This document shows positions 8,060 to 17,601 of a stretch of DNA of 64,000 nt, in pieces (position 1 is the first letter of the stretch; every line of letters begins with the position of its first letter). A model generated the notes under the pieces. That model ran no database searches, was not told the origin of the DNA, and worked only from the letters and a program-made list of their open reading frames with translations. The stretch is taken from contig NZ_FTMO01000004.1 in the NCBI RefSeq assembly GCF_900156025.1, forward strand, positions 1 to 64,000, in the 5' to 3' direction. Source of the DNA: Allobosea sp. TND4EK4. GTDB taxonomy: Bacteria; Pseudomonadota; Alphaproteobacteria; Rhizobiales; Beijerinckiaceae. A program made the position numbers and the translations under genes.

Positions 8060-9060
8060 AGCACGTCATCATCGGCGGCGACGGGTTCGTCGGCGCCCGG
8101 CTCGCGGCCGATCTGGTGGCGATGGGCGAGGCGGTGGTCGTCGCCGACATCCAGAAGAGCGCCCATCCGCACTATGCCAAGGTCGCGTTCCAGCGCATCG
8201 ATGTGACGGTTCCCGAAAGCGTCGAGAGCATCGCGCTGTCGCCGGATGACGTGGTCTACAACCTCTCTGCCAAAATGCTCTCGCCCATCGTGACACGGGC
8301 GGAGCGGCACGATTTCTTCTGGCCGGTGAATTATCACGGCACGCAGAACATCCTGAGCTGGATGGAGAAGCGCGGGGCGACACGCCTCGTCCACTTCACC
8401 ACCGACATGATCTACGGCCATTCCGTCACGGTTCCGCAGGACGAGACCCATCCAGCGCAGCCTCTCGGCGAATATGGCGAAAGCAAGCTCGCGACGGAGC
8501 GGCTGGCGGACGAATATCGCGCCAAGGGGTTCCGTATTCCGATCTTCCGGCCGCGGCTGATCATCGGCCCTGGCCGCCTTGGCATCCTGGTCAAGCTGTT
8601 CAGGCTGATCGACATGAACCTGCCGGTGCCGATGATCGGGTCGGGCAAGAATCCCTACCAGTTCATCTCGGTCTTCGACTGCGCCAGCGCCTGCATCGCG
8701 GCCTGGAAGGCGGGCTTCCCGAACGAGGCCTACAATCTCGGCTCGGACGATCCGCCGCCGGTGAGAAAGCTGCTCGGCGACCTGATCAAGCATGCCGGCT
8801 CGAAATCGATCCTGCTGCCGACGCCCGCGCCGCTGGTGAAGCTGACGCTCGATGCGCTCGATGCCGTGAACATGCCGATCATGGACCCGGAGCAGTACAA
8901 GATCGCCGACGAGATCTGCATCCTCGACACCTCCAAGGCCAAGCGCGAACTGGGCTGGCATCCGCAATATCGCGACGAGGACATGCTGCTCGCCGCCTAC
9001 ACCGAATATCGCAAGGCCAAGGAGGCGCCCGCCCCGGCCAGCAGGAGCCTCGCCGCATGA
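8056..9060 (+). CDS. NAD-dependent epimerase/dehydratase (extended SDR)
   Basis: A 334-residue extended short-chain dehydrogenase. The Rossmann motif GGDGFVGARLAADL is at the N-terminus, and the active site shows T-D-MIYG then YGESK (YxxxK). The C-terminal part (AYNLGSDDPPP, ELGWHPQYRDEDML) is typical of nucleotide-sugar epimerases. It overlaps the upstream peptide gene and the downstream aminotransferase gene by ATGA. The context suggests modification of a nucleotide- or lipid-linked sugar; a hopanoid-side-chain role is an alternative. Confidence 0.85.
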   Translation: MKHVIIGGDGFVGARLAADLVAMGEAVVVADIQKSAHPHYAKVAFQRIDVTVPESVESIALSPDDVVYNLSAKMLSPIVTRAERHDFFWPVNYHGTQNILSWMEKRGATRLVHFTTDMIYGHSVTVPQDETHPAQPLGEYGESKLATERLADEYRAKGFRIPIFRPRLIIGPGRLGILVKLFRLIDMNLPVPMIGSGKNPYQFISVFDCASACIAAWKAGFPNEAYNLGSDDPPPVRKLLGDLIKHAGSKSILLPTPAPLVKLTLDALDAVNMPIMDPEQYKIADEICILDTSKAKRELGWHPQYRDEDMLLAAYTEYRKAKEAPAPASRSLAA

Positions 9061-10499
9061 GCATGCCCGCCTTCAAGGATGACAGCCCCGTGGCGCAGCG
9101 CCCGAAGCTCTATACGGTCGAGCAGGCCAAGGAACTCGATGCGGCGACGGTGAAGGACCTGTTCGCGGCCCATATCAACCCCGGCCAGCTGCATTTCCTC
9201 AAGCTGCTCGGCTTCGACAAGATCCTCGTCGATCGCGCCGAGGGCATGCACTACATCACCAGGGACGGCCGCAAGATCCTCGATTTCTTCGGCGGGTTCT
9301 GCTCGGTCGCCTTCGGTCACAACCATCCGCGTATCGTCGCGGCGCGGAAGACATTCCAGGACGAGAACCGCCATGAGATCTGCATGGCCTTCATGTCGCA
9401 ATACGCCTCCGCGCTCGCGGCCAATCTCGCCGCGATCTCGCCCGGCGATCTCGACATGGTGTTCCTCGGCTCGACCGGGTCCGAAGCCATGGAAGCGGCG
9501 CTGAAGGTCGCCGAGCAGGCGCAGGGGCCGGGCAAGTCCAAGATCCTGCATGCCGCGAACTCGTTCCACGGCAAGACGAAGGGCGTGCTCTCGGTCACGG
9601 ATTCGACGCTCTACCAGTCGCAGTTCAAGCTGGTCGAGAACCGGGTCAAGGTGCCCTTCGGCGACATCGAGGCGGTGCGTCAGGCGCTGGAAAGCGATCC
9701 GTCGATCGGCATCGTCGTCATGGAGACCATCCAGGGCGGCGGCGGCATCGTCGAGGCGCCGCTGGGCTTCTGGCGGGAGCTGCGCGCGCTCTGCGACAAG
9801 CATGGCGTGCTCTGGGTCGCCGACGAGGTGCAGTGCGGTCTCGGCCGCACCGGCCAGTTCTTCGCCTTCGAGCGCGACGGCGTGGTGCCGGACGTGACCG
9901 CGCTCGCCAAGGCGCTCGGTGGCTCCAAGGCCGCGATGGGCGCGATGATCGCCCGGCGCGAGATCTACATGAAGGCCTATGGCAAGCCCAAGACCGCGCT
10001 GATCCATGCCCAGGCGACGTTCGGCGGCATGGGCGAGGCCTGCATCTCGGCGATCGAGGGGCTGAACGTCCTCTATGACGAGGACCTGATGGGCAATGCC
10101 CAGCGCCAGGGCGACTATCTGCTCGAGCGGCTGAACGCGCTGCGGGTCAAATATCCGAACCTGCTCAAGGAAATCCGCGGCCGGGGCCTGATGATCGGCG
10201 TCGAGTTCCAGGACATCAGCGAGACCATGCCCTTCGGCGTCAAGCATATGGTGGCGCTGCTCGACGACAAGCTGAAGGGCTCGCTCTGCGGCTTCGTCGG
10301 CGCGCTGCTGCTGAAGGAACATGACGTGCTCGTGGCCTTCACCGAATACAACCGAAACGTCATCCGGCTGGAGCCGCCCCTGATCGTCACGCGCGAGCAG
10401 TGCGACCAGTTCATCGCGGCCTTCGAGGACGTGCTGTCGCGCGGCGTCACCGGCATCGTCACCGGCTATCTGCGCAAGATCGCCGCCGCCAAGGGCTGA
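9057..10499 (+). CDS. Class III PLP-dependent aminotransferase
   Basis: A 480-residue fold-type I aminotransferase. GSTGSEAMEAALK binds the cofactor phosphate, VADEVQCGLGRTG contains the PLP-ring Asp256, and ALAKALGG carries Lys285, the predicted Schiff-base lysine. It resembles 4-aminobutyrate/ornithine type and HpnO-like enzymes; the substrate cannot be read from sequence. The start overlaps the SDR stop by 4 bases, and a strong terminator follows, closing the operon. With the SDR it could make an amino-sugar or amino-polyol. Confidence 0.88.
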   Translation: MSMPAFKDDSPVAQRPKLYTVEQAKELDAATVKDLFAAHINPGQLHFLKLLGFDKILVDRAEGMHYITRDGRKILDFFGGFCSVAFGHNHPRIVAARKTFQDENRHEICMAFMSQYASALAANLAAISPGDLDMVFLGSTGSEAMEAALKVAEQAQGPGKSKILHAANSFHGKTKGVLSVTDSTLYQSQFKLVENRVKVPFGDIEAVRQALESDPSIGIVVMETIQGGGGIVEAPLGFWRELRALCDKHGVLWVADEVQCGLGRTGQFFAFERDGVVPDVTALAKALGGSKAAMGAMIARREIYMKAYGKPKTALIHAQATFGGMGEACISAIEGLNVLYDEDLMGNAQRQGDYLLERLNALRVKYPNLLKEIRGRGLMIGVEFQDISETMPFGVKHMVALLDDKLKGSLCGFVGALLLKEHDVLVAFTEYNRNVIRLEPPLIVTREQCDQFIAAFEDVLSRGVTGIVTGYLRKIAAAKG

Positions 10500-10523
10500 C
10501 GGCGGAAGCATCCGCAACGAAAG

Positions 10524-10547
10524 AGGCCGGCTCGCGCCGGCCTTTTT
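10524..10547 (+). terminator. Rho-independent terminator after the aminotransferase
   Basis: AGGCCGGC, loop TCGC, GCCGGCCT followed by TTTT. It ends the 7576-10499 operon. Confidence 0.9.
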
Positions 10548-10585
10548 GAGTTTCAGGGTCTCGAAACAGGGTGGCCCTGGCAGGC

Positions 10586-10873
10586 TCAGTAGTAGCCGCA
10601 GACCCGGCGGTAGCCGATGACGTTGCCCCAGCGGTCGAACCGCTCGACGAGGTCGCAGGAGCGGACCGGGCCAGGATCGTAGGCATAGGCCGGGCGCGTG
10701 GCTCCGGCGATGATGGCGCCGGCCGCCAGCGCGCCGACCACACCGGCGCCGACGCCCCACCCGCCATAGCGGTAACCCCAGCGCGGGCGCGCCTCGGCCG
10801 CCGAGGCGAAGACAGTGGTGGCCAGGGTCGCTGCGGCGAGGGTCGCGGTCAGCGTCTTGCGGAACGTCGTCAT
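10586..10873 (-). CDS. Small secreted glycine-rich protein
   Basis: A 95-residue precursor with a clear signal peptide (KTLTATLAAATLATTVFASAAEA). A Gly/Tyr/Trp-rich stretch (RWGYRYGGWGVGAGVVG) and an alanine-rich hydrophobic segment follow, then a C-terminal CDLVERFDRWGNVIGYRRVCGYY with two cysteines that may form a disulfide. Such short exported proteins are common in rhizobial genomes and have no assigned function. Transcribed alone, convergent with the aminotransferase operon. Confidence 0.75.
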   Translation of the reverse strand: MTTFRKTLTATLAAATLATTVFASAAEARPRWGYRYGGWGVGAGVVGALAAGAIIAGATRPAYAYDPGPVRSCDLVERFDRWGNVIGYRRVCGYY

Positions 10874-10981
10874 GCTCGTCTCTCCCGATCGATGCGAGAG
10901 CGAGACATTCGCTCTCCATGCCGATTGGTCGCGACGGGATCAGGATCGGTTCAAAGCCGGTCGTGATTATTTGCGGAGGGC

Positions 10982-12295
10982 TCAGGGAGCCGAGACGCGG
11001 CGCCAGAAATCCGACGCGAAGGCCGGGTCGAGATGGGCGGAGAAATTCTGCCATTGCGGGAAGGAGGCCCGGAAGGTCTGCGCCGGCATGCGCGCGTCCT
11101 TGTAGGGATTGACCCGGCCTCCGGCATCGAGCGCGATGCTGTCGAGCTCGGCCAGCAGGGCATCGGTGCGCGCGCCGCGATAGGGGAAGTCGAGCGTCAG
11201 GGTCGCGCCCGGGATCGGAAACGACATCAGCCCGGGGGATGGCCTGTCGCCGAACAGCTTCAGCACGGTGAGGAAGGAGGCTTCCCTTGCAGCGTGCGTC
11301 CGGCGCAGCATCGTCTCGACGGCTTCGCGCGCCGCGCTCATCGGCACGGCGCACTGGAACTGCCGCAGGCCGCGCGGGCCATAGGCGCGGTTCCAGTTCC
11401 GCACGCCGTCGAGCGGATAGAAAAAGGGGCCATAAGGCACCTGCCGGGAGGCGCCGTCTCGCGGTTGGCCGAGCCGGTAGGCGTAATTGAACGCGGCGAG
11501 CGTCGCGCGGTTGATCAGCGAAAAGGGCGGCTTCAGCGGAAAGGGCAGGCTGCGTGCGGACTCCGCCCGCAGCGGTCCGGGCTGGCTTGCATGGTTGGCG
11601 CGGAAGAGGACGCCCCTGCCGAAATGCCGGCCGCCGGCGAGCGAGTCGATCCAGGCGACGGTGTAGGCGTGGCTGGCATCCGATTCGGCGGCCAACGCGA
11701 AGAAGCGGTCGAGCCCGTCGAAATGCAGCGTCTCCTGCGCCATCAGGGTGGAGCGGATCGGGACGAGCTGCAGGGTGATCTGCGTGACGAGCCCGGTGAG
11801 GCCGAGGCCGCCGATGGTGGCCGAGAAGAGCCCGGGGTTCACGTCCGGTGCGCAGAGCAGGCGATGCCCATCGGAGCGCATCAGCTCGAAGGCGCGGACA
11901 TGGCATCCGAAGGTGCCGGCCCCGTGATGGTTCTTCCCATGGACATCGTTGGCCAGTGCCCCGCCGATGGTGACGAAGGCGGTGCCGGGCGTGACCGGCG
12001 GGAACCACCCGGCCGGGACCGCCGCATCGAGCAGCTGCGCGATGGTGAGGCCCGGCTCGCAGGTGACAAGCCCGGTCTCGCGGTCGAAGGCGAGGATGTC
12101 GCCGAAGTTCCGGGTGTCGAGCAGCGTGCCGTTCGATATCAGGCAGGAATCGCCATAGGAGCGGCCTTGGCCATGGGCGAGCACGGGGTTCCGAAACCGC
12201 TCGGGATGGGCGACCCAGTCGCGCGCCTCGACGACCCGGCTGTCGCGGCCGGCCAGTCCGCCCCAGGAGCGGTAGGATGAGGGCGCGGCGGTCAC
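10982..12295 (-). CDS. FAD-binding oxidoreductase, DprE1-like
   Basis: A 437-residue VAO-fold flavoprotein. HGQGRSYGDS is the FAD-phosphate loop, and GGALANDVHGKNHHGAGTFG closely matches the signature of mycobacterial DprE1, which oxidises decaprenylphosphoryl-ribose at C2' during arabinose donor synthesis. The C-terminal FRASFPQW-ASDFWRRVSAP also fits. The GTG start at 12295 overlaps the stop of the UbiA-type gene by 4 bases (GTGA), so the two are coupled. Likely product: a keto intermediate of a polyprenyl-phosphate pentose. The DprE2 partner is not in this window. Confidence 0.85.
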   Translation of the reverse strand: MTAAPSSYRSWGGLAGRDSRVVEARDWVAHPERFRNPVLAHGQGRSYGDSCLISNGTLLDTRNFGDILAFDRETGLVTCEPGLTIAQLLDAAVPAGWFPPVTPGTAFVTIGGALANDVHGKNHHGAGTFGCHVRAFELMRSDGHRLLCAPDVNPGLFSATIGGLGLTGLVTQITLQLVPIRSTLMAQETLHFDGLDRFFALAAESDASHAYTVAWIDSLAGGRHFGRGVLFRANHASQPGPLRAESARSLPFPLKPPFSLINRATLAAFNYAYRLGQPRDGASRQVPYGPFFYPLDGVRNWNRAYGPRGLRQFQCAVPMSAAREAVETMLRRTHAAREASFLTVLKLFGDRPSPGLMSFPIPGATLTLDFPYRGARTDALLAELDSIALDAGGRVNPYKDARMPAQTFRASFPQWQNFSAHLDPAFASDFWRRVSAP

Positions 12296-13182
12296 GGAAG
12301 CAGCGTCGCCGCTACCATGATCGCAACCACCACCAGCCCCATGAGCTGACTGCGCCAATCGCTGATCATGAAGACGAGCGGGTCGTCCGGCATCTGTCCG
12401 CGGCGGGCGAGAAACCAGATCCGGGCCATCTGGTAGAGGATGATCGGGCAGACGAGCCAGATCAGCTCCGGGTGCCGGTAGAGCTGCTTGACCGCGGCGC
12501 TGTCGACATAGAGCGCCATGATCAGCGCGCAGGTGCAACCCGACGCCATGCCGAGCTGCGACAGGGCCTCGATATCCTCCGCCTGATAGCCGCGGCCGGC
12601 CTTCTTGAGGCCGGACTGGTCCTGGGTGATCCGGAGTTCGGCATAGCGCTTCACCAGCGCGAGGCTCAGGAACAGGAACATCGAGAAGGCGAGAAGCCAG
12701 GACGAGACCGGCACGCCGGCGGCGGCATTGCCCGCCAGGATCCGCAGCGTATGCAGCGCGGCCAGGCCCAGCACGTCGACGAGGAGCTTGCGCTTCAGGA
12801 ACAACAGATAGGCCAGCGCCAGGAAGAGATAGGTCGAGAGCGCCAGCAGGAAATGCGTCGGCTGCGAGACGAGGAAGGACAGGGCGAAGGCGGCGACGAG
12901 AAGCAGCGGAACCGCGGCATAGGCCTGCCCCACGGTGATCTCGCCCGCAGCCAGGGGGCGCTTGCACTTCGTCGGATGGCGGCGGTCGGCCTCGATATCC
13001 TTGACGTCGTTCAGCAGGTAGATCGCCGATGCGATCAGGCTGAAGGAGACGAAGGCGACGGCGCCACTCAGGAGAGCGCCCGGGTCGAAGACATCGTGGT
13101 TGAGGAAAACCGGGACAAAGACCAGCCCGTTCTTCAACCAGTGATGCGGACGCATCGCCCTGATCAAGGCGGCTAAAGACAT
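12292..13182 (-). CDS. UbiA-family prenyltransferase, decaprenyl-phosphate phosphoribosyltransferase-like
   Basis: A 296-residue polytopic protein with about nine helices. MRPHHWLKNGLVFVP and the first Asp-rich motif LLNDVKDIEADRRHPTKCKRP (NDxxDxxxD) match the UbiA subgroup containing mycobacterial Rv3806c and rhizobial NoeC. These attach phosphoribose to polyprenyl phosphate rather than prenylating quinones. A second polar motif is YAELRITQDQSG. I place the start at 13182 (MSLAALIRAM), because residues upstream in the same frame are arginine-rich and unlike the family. Its partner is the DprE1-like gene. Confidence 0.85.
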   Translation of the reverse strand: MSLAALIRAMRPHHWLKNGLVFVPVFLNHDVFDPGALLSGAVAFVSFSLIASAIYLLNDVKDIEADRRHPTKCKRPLAAGEITVGQAYAAVPLLLVAAFALSFLVSQPTHFLLALSTYLFLALAYLLFLKRKLLVDVLGLAALHTLRILAGNAAAGVPVSSWLLAFSMFLFLSLALVKRYAELRITQDQSGLKKAGRGYQAEDIEALSQLGMASGCTCALIMALYVDSAAVKQLYRHPELIWLVCPIILYQMARIWFLARRGQMPDDPLVFMISDWRSQLMGLVVVAIMVAATLLP

Positions 13183-13353
13183 GCCCCGGCCCGTGCTCCG
13201 ACCCCTCGCCGCCGGCACCGCGCACAGCAACGGCCGGTTGTACCGGCGCGGGAGTTGTCGTCCGGGAAGTCCTAAGCCGAGGTGCACGCGCTGCGCGGGC
13301 GTGCCGGATTTGACCGGCGTGATTAACGCCCGCTTGCCGCGCTCCGCCGGTCT

Positions 13354-14247
13354 TCAGGCTTTCGCAGCGCCGGCCGCTGCGTCGATATTGGCGACGAGTT
13401 CGACATCGAGCCCCAGCGCGCCGGCCAGGCCAGCGAGAAAATCCTTCTCCGCCGGCGTGTCCGGATCGATGGCGAGGCGCGCCGCCGCATAGATCTGCGT
13501 CGCGAGCTCGGGACTTGCGGCCGCCTCAACGAGTGCATCGATCGATGCCGGCTGCGCCATTTCCGCGGCGAGCCATTGATGCGCCTCGGCATCCAGCCCG
13601 GCTTCCTTGAGGCCGGCGAGGATGGTGTTGCGTTCCGTGGCGTCGATCTGGCCATCGGCGGCCGCGGCAGCGATCATCGCCCGGATGAAGGTCAGCGCGG
13701 TGCTGTCGCTCGCAGCCTGGGGCTCGAAGCCGGTTCCGGCCGGCGCGGGCAGGATGGGCTGCTGATTGGCGTCGAGCAGCGGCTTGCCGGCCTGATAGCT
13801 CTGATAGGCCTTATAGGCGAGGCCGCCGATCAGGGCGATGCCGCCGAGCTTGGCGGCCGACATCGCGACGGAACGCCCGCTCTTCGAGCCGAAGACGAGC
13901 GCGCCCAGGCTGCCGAGCGCGACGCTGGCGAGCTGGGGATTGTTGGTGAAGATGGTCCTGGCTTGCGCCAGCAGCTGGTCGGCGCCGGAGCCGCCCGCGC
14001 CTGGGGTGGCCGCAGGCTGGCCGCCGGCCTGGCGTGCGGCATCGCCGACGCCCTGCCTGGCCTGCGTCAGGATTTGCCCGGCCAGATTGCCGAGGCCGCC
14101 GGAGCGCTGGACCTGATCGGCCAGTCCACCCAGCAAGCCGCCGAGGCCGCCCTGCTGGCCACCTGGCTGGCCGGCTTGAGTGTTGTTACGAGCCGCTTGG
14201 CTGCCCGCGCTGACAAGAGCGTCGAGCAGTGATTTTGCATTGAACAT
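13354..14247 (-). CDS. DUF533/TerB-like inner-membrane protein
   Basis: A 297-residue protein. A Gly/Gln-rich N-terminus (about 30-100, including GGLGGLLGGLADQVQ) is followed by a hydrophobic segment (LGSLGALVFG to LGGIALIGGLAYKAYQSY). A C-terminal TerB-like helical domain (about 185-295) follows, with AAAADGQIDATERNTIL and an acidic loop. This is the arrangement of DUF533/YebE proteins, whose function is not established; TerB domains often bind metals. Monocistronic by position. Confidence 0.8.
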   Translation of the reverse strand: MFNAKSLLDALVSAGSQAARNNTQAGQPGGQQGGLGGLLGGLADQVQRSGGLGNLAGQILTQARQGVGDAARQAGGQPAATPGAGGSGADQLLAQARTIFTNNPQLASVALGSLGALVFGSKSGRSVAMSAAKLGGIALIGGLAYKAYQSYQAGKPLLDANQQPILPAPAGTGFEPQAASDSTALTFIRAMIAAAAADGQIDATERNTILAGLKEAGLDAEAHQWLAAEMAQPASIDALVEAAASPELATQIYAAARLAIDPDTPAEKDFLAGLAGALGLDVELVANIDAAAGAAKA

Positions 14248-14352
14248 CTCGGATTCCCCGCCTCAGTCGGGCGCTTCGCGTTGCTGCTGGAACAGCCATG
14301 CGAAAGAGGCATGACGATGGCACGACTGTGCCAGCGTCATTCCGAGCTGTGG

Positions 14353-15327
14353 TTAGCGATCCCTTACGGGCGTTTCCGGCACTGGCGTCTTCGGGCCCTT
14401 GCCCTCGAACCACGAGACGAGGTTGTCTACCAGGAGCTGGCCCATCTGCTCGCGGGTGTGGACCGAGGCCGAGCCGACATGAGGCAGCAGCACGACATGG
14501 TCCATGGCGATGAGGTCGGCCGGCACGCGTGGCTCGTCCTCGAAGACATCGAGACCGGCCGAGAGGATCGTCTTGTCCTGCAGTGCCTTGATGAGCGCCG
14601 CCTCATCGACCACCGTACCGCGGCCGACATTGACGAGGATGCCGTTGGGGCCCAGCGCCTTCAAGACCTCGGCATTGATGATGTGATGGGTCGAGGCCCC
14701 GCCCGGCGCGACAGAGATCAGCGTGTCGACATCGGCGGCCATGTCGATCAGCGAGGGATAGTAGCGGTAAGCCACGTCGGCCTGGCGCGAGCGCCCATGA
14801 TAGGCGACGGGCAGGCCGAAGGCTTCCAGGCGATGGGCCACGGCCTTGCCGATGCGGCCGAGGCCGACGATGCCGACCGAGCGCTTGCGCAGCGAGGTGG
14901 TGAGCGGATAGGCGCCCTTCAGCCACTTGCCTTCGCGCAGATAGCGGTCGACCTGCGGAAGCTGGCGGACCGTCGCGAGAAGCAGGCCGATGGCGAGATC
15001 GGCGACCTCGTCGGTCAGCACGTCCGGTGTGTTGGTGACGATCAGGCCGCGCCTGCCGGCCTCCGCCGCATCGACGTGATCGTAGCCGACGCCGAAGCTG
15101 GAGACGATCTCGAGCTTCGGCAGCGCATCGAACAGCGCGGCATCGACGCGGTTGTGCCCGCCGCCGGCGGCGACTCCGCGGACGCGGTCGGCAATCTCGC
15201 GCAACAAGGCATCGCGGTCCGCGGCCTTCCAGAGCTCGTGAACGACGAAGCGCTCCTTCAGCTGATCGGCGGCGTACGCCATCAGCGGGCCAGTCATGAC
15301 GATCTCGGGAGCATTGGAAGAAGCCAT
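14353..15327 (-). CDS. D-2-hydroxyacid dehydrogenase (glyoxylate/hydroxypyruvate reductase-like)
   Basis: A 324-residue NAD(P)-dependent dehydrogenase. It has the Rossmann motif VGIVGLGRIGKAVAHRLEAFG, the catalytic Arg in ISVAPGGAST-NVGRGTVVDE, Glu in DVFEDEP and the histidine in LLPHVGSASV. The enzymes reduce hydroxypyruvate, glyoxylate or similar keto acids. It lies downstream of a FadR-type GntR gene on the same strand and near a sugar ABC importer and two beta-hydroxyacid dehydrogenases, suggesting a step in sugar-acid catabolism. Confidence 0.88.
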   Translation of the reverse strand: MASSNAPEIVMTGPLMAYAADQLKERFVVHELWKAADRDALLREIADRVRGVAAGGGHNRVDAALFDALPKLEIVSSFGVGYDHVDAAEAGRRGLIVTNTPDVLTDEVADLAIGLLLATVRQLPQVDRYLREGKWLKGAYPLTTSLRKRSVGIVGLGRIGKAVAHRLEAFGLPVAYHGRSRQADVAYRYYPSLIDMAADVDTLISVAPGGASTHHIINAEVLKALGPNGILVNVGRGTVVDEAALIKALQDKTILSAGLDVFEDEPRVPADLIAMDHVVLLPHVGSASVHTREQMGQLLVDNLVSWFEGKGPKTPVPETPVRDR

Positions 15328-15469
15328 GGTCGCGTATCCAGAGGTTGGGCAGGCTTGGACGTTGCCTGCACGGGATTGAATCGATTAAATTCAGCTTATG
15401 CGCCAGCGGGGCCGATTGTCATCCCGCCGCAGTGCCGAGCCGCCTCGCGGAGAGACGTCTGCGCGAGCC

Positions 15470-16240
15470 CTATTTAGTATGCTTTATTCGGGCGATCTTC
15501 GCTTCCGGCACCTCGCTGCCGAGGGATGCGAGGGTGGTGTTGAGGCTGTCGATGACCAGCCCGGCCATGCGTGCCGCCGCCAGATCGCCGTCGCGCTCGA
15601 CGATCGCCGTCAGCACATGCTCGTGGTCGGGCAGGGATTCCACATAGGCGGCCTCGTCGCCGGTCTTCAGCAGCATCGACCATTGCAGCGTCGCGGCGAC
15701 CGCGCTGGCGAGGCATTGCAGGGCGGCGTTCTGGGCCGCGGCGAAAATCGCCTCGTGGAAAGCAAGGTCGGCGCGGATCGTCACCTCGGCATAAGGCGGG
15801 TTCTCGACCATGCCGCGATAGGCCGCCTCGATCCGGGCGATGTCGGCGGCGCTGCGGCGCTGGGCCGCCAGACGCGCCGCGCTCGGCTCGACGAAGCGGC
15901 GCAACTCGAAGAGATCGCGGATGAATTTCTCGTTCGGATCCGCCTCCAGATGCCAGGAGAGAACGTCGGGATCGAGCAGGTTCCAGCGCTCGCGCGGCGC
16001 GGCGCGGGTCCCGCTGCGCGGCCGGGCCTCGACCAGGCCCTTCGCCGTCAGGACCTTCACGGCCTCGCGATAGGCGGTGCGCGAAACGGAAATATCGGCC
16101 CGCAGATCGTCCTCGTTGGGGAGCAACTCACCGGCATGAATCCGCCCCGAAATAATCGCCACCGCGAGTTTCTGGGCGACCTGACCGAAAAGCCGGTCCT
16201 CATTCAGCGTCGTGGGACGCGAGAAGTCTCGAATCCGCAT
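15470..16240 (-). CDS. GntR family regulator, FadR/FCD subfamily
   Basis: A 256-residue regulator. The N-terminal winged helix (LLPNEDDLRADISVSRTAYREAVKVL) is typical of GntR proteins. The all-helical FCD effector domain (about 95-235) has the metal/ligand residues in DLAFHEAIF and DHEHVLTAI. FCD members usually sense organic acids. It is divergent from the ABC ATPase gene at 16442 and upstream of the hydroxyacid dehydrogenase, so it probably controls both units. Confidence 0.9.
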   Translation of the reverse strand: MRIRDFSRPTTLNEDRLFGQVAQKLAVAIISGRIHAGELLPNEDDLRADISVSRTAYREAVKVLTAKGLVEARPRSGTRAAPRERWNLLDPDVLSWHLEADPNEKFIRDLFELRRFVEPSAARLAAQRRSAADIARIEAAYRGMVENPPYAEVTIRADLAFHEAIFAAAQNAALQCLASAVAATLQWSMLLKTGDEAAYVESLPDHEHVLTAIVERDGDLAAARMAGLVIDSLNTTLASLGSEVPEAKIARIKHTK

Positions 16241-16305
16241 GCCGGCACGCCCCCCATCATTTTCTCGGGCCTGTTCCGGGCGGCGCAGATCGACCTTTGC
16301 CCCGC

Positions 16306-16334
16306 TTGACAGGCTTTCTCTAATCGTATGACTT
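16306..16334 (+). promoter_or_regulatory. Candidate promoter and GntR-type operator for the sugar ABC operon
   Basis: TTGACA at 16306-16311 is a consensus -35. TATGAC (15-bp spacing) or TGACTT (17-bp spacing) could serve as -10. The overlapping CGTATGACT has the GT-N3-AC core seen in FadR-family operators. It lies between the divergent GntR gene and the importer ATPase gene. The sequence is suggestive only. Confidence 0.4.
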
Positions 16335-16441
16335 TATCGCAGGGACAGGCGGAGACAACTCTGCCCTTGCATCATTCGGTCACAAGAAGCCGATCGTAAG
16401 CGTCGCGTCAGCGATGAGGGAACGGAAACAGGGTAGGAAGC

Positions 16442-17494
<1,053 letters not shown>

Positions 17495-17552
17495 CGGGCG
17501 GCCCGTGTCAGGGCCGCAACGAGCGACCGACGTTCGACTGAAACGTGCATGA

Positions 17553-17575
17553 CGGGGAGCCAATGTAGCTCCCCG
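17553..17575 (+). other. Intercistronic stem-loop between ATPase and binding-protein genes
   Basis: CGGGGAGC, 7-base loop, GCTCCCCG forms an 8-bp stem with no T-run, located in the 107-base gap before the substrate-binding protein gene. Such hairpins often stabilise the mRNA of highly expressed binding proteins; partial termination is the alternative. Confidence 0.5.
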
Positions 17576-17601
17576 CGGCTCTCATGGAGGAGACCCTAAG
17601 G

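Noticed and set aside
8056..9060. Assigning the SDR as DprE2
   Set aside because: DprE2 is a classical SDR of about 250 residues; this is a 334-residue extended SDR with an epimerase-type C-terminus.
8997..12008. A 1003-codon minus-strand frame across the aminotransferase and oxidase genes
   Set aside because: It spans a terminator and two unrelated real genes, with no recognisable domain.
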